From RGIG3009 sp045648765 (GTDB lineage: Bacteria > Bacillota > Clostridia > Oscillospirales > Acutalibacteraceae): 15,277 nt of DNA. Each line of letters opens with the position of its first letter. The stretch's first letter is position 1. Below, piece by piece: positions 13,948 through 15,277 of the stretch. The stretch covers positions 1-15,277 of the forward strand of contig JAZROQ010000016.1 of the NCBI GenBank assembly GCA_045648765.1, in the 5' to 3' direction. The notes below the pieces were generated by a model. It made no database searches, was not told where the DNA came from, and was given only the letters and a program-made list of their open reading frames with translations. The position numbers and the translations under genes were made by a program.

Positions 13948-14501
13948 CTCAAATATGCGGTGATGCCGTTTGCCACGCCCAGTGCAAACAACTGTGGCGA
14001 GTTTGCCATCAACGCGGCATCCCCCGCGTTGGTGATAAACCCAAGTTCCACCAATACCGCCGGCATACGCGTGCGGCGCAGCACATACAAATTGGTACGT
14101 TGTGTAACGCCTCGATTGGGAAGCCCTGTGGTTTCTTCCAACCCCCGCAAAATGCTTGCACCCAAATCTGCCGCCACAGAATTGAGGTTATAGACCAACG
14201 CTTCCGAACCCGAAGCCCCTGCCAGCTGTGAAGCGTTGGCGTGCAGACTGATAAAGTAGTCGGCACCCCAAGCATTTGCCTCGTTCACGCGCGCGGCAAG
14301 TGACGTGGCATTCGACGTGCCGAGTTGCGTTTCGGGCGTGGGGCGGGAAAGTCGCGTTTCGTACCCTTCGGCTTGTAAAATGGCAGAAAGTTCCTGTCCG
14401 ATGGTATATACCAAATCTTGTTCGCGGTAACCGTTGCCTTCGGCACCCGCATTGGGATTTTGCGGGTTATGTCCTTGGTCGATGTATATTTTTGTTGCCA
14501 T
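13944..14501 (-). CDS. N-acetylmuramoyl-L-alanine amidase (Amidase_3), without signal peptide
   Basis: 185 residues, an isolated zinc amidase domain. It cleaves the bond between N-acetylmuramic acid and L-alanine in peptidoglycan. Zinc ligands are H11 (DQGHNP), E27 (YREQD) and H87 (SLHANA); the catalytic glutamate is E152 (VELGFITN). AAGGGGG lies 8 nt before ATG 14501, so the start is secure and there is no signal peptide or membrane helix. The enzyme must therefore act from inside (mother cell, lysis or non-classical export), or needs a partner for export. The family includes CwlD-type spore amidases and phage-type endolysins, but no holin or phage gene is nearby. Dus follows 60 bp downstream. 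Confidence 0.92.
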   Translation of the reverse strand: MATKIYIDQGHNPQNPNAGAEGNGYREQDLVYTIGQELSAILQAEGYETRLSRPTPETQLGTSNATSLAARVNEANAWGADYFISLHANASQLAGASGSEALVYNLNSVAADLGASILRGLEETTGLPNRGVTQRTNLYVLRRTRMPAVLVELGFITNAGDAALMANSPQLFALGVANGITAYLS

Positions 14502-14523
14502 GTGGTATTCCCCCTTTCCTCAC

Positions 14524-14553
14524 AGTATATGCGGGATTTATGGTATCGGTTAA
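14524..14553 (-). promoter_or_regulatory. Candidate promoter of the amidase gene
   Basis: On the minus strand, -35 TTAACC (14553-14548), 18-nt spacer, -10 TATACT (14529-14524). The -10 is good; the -35 is a weak match. Confidence 0.45.
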
Positions 14554-14589
14554 TCTTCAAAAAAAGATAAAATATTTTCGAAAGAAGGC

Positions 14590-14618
14590 TTGACTTTTTA
14601 AAAAGAACGTGGTATATT
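14590..14618 (+). promoter_or_regulatory. Promoter of the tRNA-Tyr gene
   Basis: -35 TTGACT (14590-14595), 17-nt spacer, -10 TATATT (14613-14618), about 18 nt before the mature tRNA 5' end. Confidence 0.85.
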
Positions 14619-14636
14619 AACTCTTGCGTTTGACGC

Positions 14637-14721
14637 GGGGAAATTCCCGAGTGGCCAAAGGGGGCAGACTGTAAATCTGTTGTCTCTGACTTCGGTGGTT
14701 CGAATCCACCTTTCCCCACCA
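14637..14721 (+). tRNA. tRNA-Tyr (anticodon GTA)
   Basis: An 85-nt type II tRNA with an encoded CCA (14719-14721). The acceptor stem GGGGAAA (14637-14643) pairs with TTTCCCC (14711-14717). The anticodon loop CTGTAAA places GTA at 14671-14673, closed by CAGA/TCTG. A long variable arm follows, as expected for Tyr in bacteria. The T arm GGTGGTTCGAATCCACC is intact. It is a single gene with its own promoter and terminator. Confidence 0.96.
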
Positions 14722-14770
14722 AAAAGAAACGACAATTTTCGACAAGAAAGTTGTCGTTTCTTTTTGTTCT
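14721..14770 (+). terminator. Terminator of the tRNA-Tyr gene
   Basis: A 20-bp stem with one G-U pair (14721-14740 with 14746-14765) and a GACAA loop, ending in a T-rich tract. It begins at the last base of the tRNA CCA end. Confidence 0.9.
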
Positions 14771-14867
14771 TTTCACTTTTCTCTTTTCATTCTTCTCTCT
14801 TCTCTAAAATTGTCGTTTCCAGAGAAAAGATAATAGAGAAGAGATAAAAGAAACGGTGCTTTTTTGT
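14766..14867. repeat. Polypyrimidine/polypurine spacer with short inverted and direct repeats
   Basis: No ORF of note. Bases 14767-14805 are almost all C and T; 14821-14852 are almost all A and G. The two can pair in part: CTCTTCTCT (14797-14805) with AGAGAAGAG (14835-14843), and TCTTTTC (14782-14788) with GAAAAGA (14824-14830). TTGTCGTTTC at 14810-14819 repeats the 3' arm of the tRNA terminator (14751-14760), and CGTTTC/GAAACG (14814-14819, 14850-14855) is a further inverted pair. Confidence 0.55.
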
Positions 14868-14896
14868 TTGAAATATTAAAAAGAAAGTGCTATAAT
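14868..14896 (+). promoter_or_regulatory. Promoter of the MBL-fold gene
   Basis: -35 TTGAAA (14868-14873), 17-nt spacer, -10 TATAAT (14891-14896), 26 bp before the start codon. Confidence 0.8.
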
Positions 14897-14922
14897 CAAT
14901 CCATTGACAAGGAGGGCGTGAA

Positions 14923-15277
14923 ATGAACGATAAATTCGGTGTTTCGATTAAATGGTTATCTGTTACTTGTTTTGAAATACGTTGCGGTGACGTGACGGTG
15001 GTAAGTGACCCGTTTGTGACAGACAGTGAAAGCACAAGCCTTACGTGGGAAGCCATTGAAAACTGCGATATTATTTGCCTGTCTCACGCGCATTTTGACC
15101 ACATTACAGATATTCCTAAATTGCTTGACAAGTTCCACCCGCTTTTATTGTGCGGCGACCAAACGGCCATGCCGTTGGCAAAATGGCTGAACTACACGCC
15201 TTCGCGCATTTATCCGATGTACCCCGATATGGAATTGGATTTTGACACCGTCAAGATTCGCGCGTTATACGGTCGGC
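14923..15277 (+). CDS. MBL-fold metallo-hydrolase, 5' part (3' end outside window)
   Basis: 118 residues are visible from ATG 14923, with AAGGAGGG (14909-14916) 6 nt upstream; the frame is still open at the right edge. The metallo-beta-lactamase zinc motif HAHFDH occupies residues 55-60 after a beta-strand (ENCDIICLS). An earlier strand pair contains VVSDPF, typical of the Lactamase_B_2 / UlaG-like group. This group includes phosphodiesterases, lactonases and many uncharacterised enzymes, so no substrate is proposed. No signal peptide. It has its own promoter. Confidence 0.88.
   Translation, partial: MNDKFGVSIKWLSVTCFEIRCGDVTVVSDPFVTDSESTSLTWEAIENCDIICLSHAHFDHITDIPKLLDKFHPLLLCGDQTAMPLAKWLNYTPSRIYPMYPDMELDFDTVKIRALYGR

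Noticed and set aside
13944..14501. Amidase as part of a prophage lysis module
   Set aside because: No holin, structural or integrase genes are adjacent. Its neighbours are dus and tRNA-Tyr.

Overview
The window looks like chromosome of an anaerobic, spore-forming, low-to-mid GC Firmicute, probably a gut-type Clostridia (Oscillospirales-like). This is inferred from TTGACA/TATAAT-type promoters, strong Shine-Dalgarno sites, U-tailed hairpin terminators, a PdaA-type spore-cortex deacetylase, a mini ferredoxin-thioredoxin-reductase-like protein and a metA/metY methionine route. No insertion sequence, phage gene or CRISPR array was seen.

Layout. Bases 1-1151 (+) carry the end of nnrD (NAD(P)H-hydrate repair) and a small lipoprotein gene. 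A bidirectional terminator separates them from a convergent PLP aminotransferase (1199-2389, -). Back-to-back promoters at about 2405-2469 drive that aminotransferase leftward and the methionine operon rightward. Next come a methionine operon (leader, metY, metA; 2441-4909) and a separately promoted SulP anion transporter (4981-6585). A divergent pair follows: two half-size chromate transporters (-) and an FTR-like mini protein (+), with a palindrome over the FTR promoter. A phosphoribosyltransferase gene with its own consensus promoter comes next. A leftward cluster, pdaA - small membrane protein - recD2 - comF, occupies 8680-12842. Further right are dusB-type tRNA-dihydrouridine synthase and a cytoplasmic-looking N-acetylmuramoyl-L-alanine amidase (both -), tRNA-Tyr (+), a polypyrimidine/polypurine spacer, and the start of an MBL-fold hydrolase running off the right edge.

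Main discovery. The metY-metA operon has neither a recognisable SAM riboswitch nor a T-box. Its 5' leader instead encodes a 25-residue peptide with 9 methionines (2503-2580), with its own Shine-Dalgarno site behind a consensus promoter. An intrinsic terminator (2613-2646) follows. Its 5' arm can instead pair over 8 bases with the last codons of the peptide ORF (2566-2573), which is where a ribosome at the stop codon would sit. This is the architecture of trp/his-type ribosome-mediated attenuation, here reading methionine (or charged tRNA-Met). A third complementarity, from the Shine-Dalgarno/start region to the leader stop codon, could give default termination when the leader is not translated. 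I know of no named RNA family for a methionine leader peptide in Clostridia, where S-box or T-box control is usual.

MetA has Glu at position 111, the residue associated with acetyl-CoA use. This fits an O-acetylhomoserine pathway: MetA makes O-acetylhomoserine, and MetY sulfhydrylates it to homocysteine.
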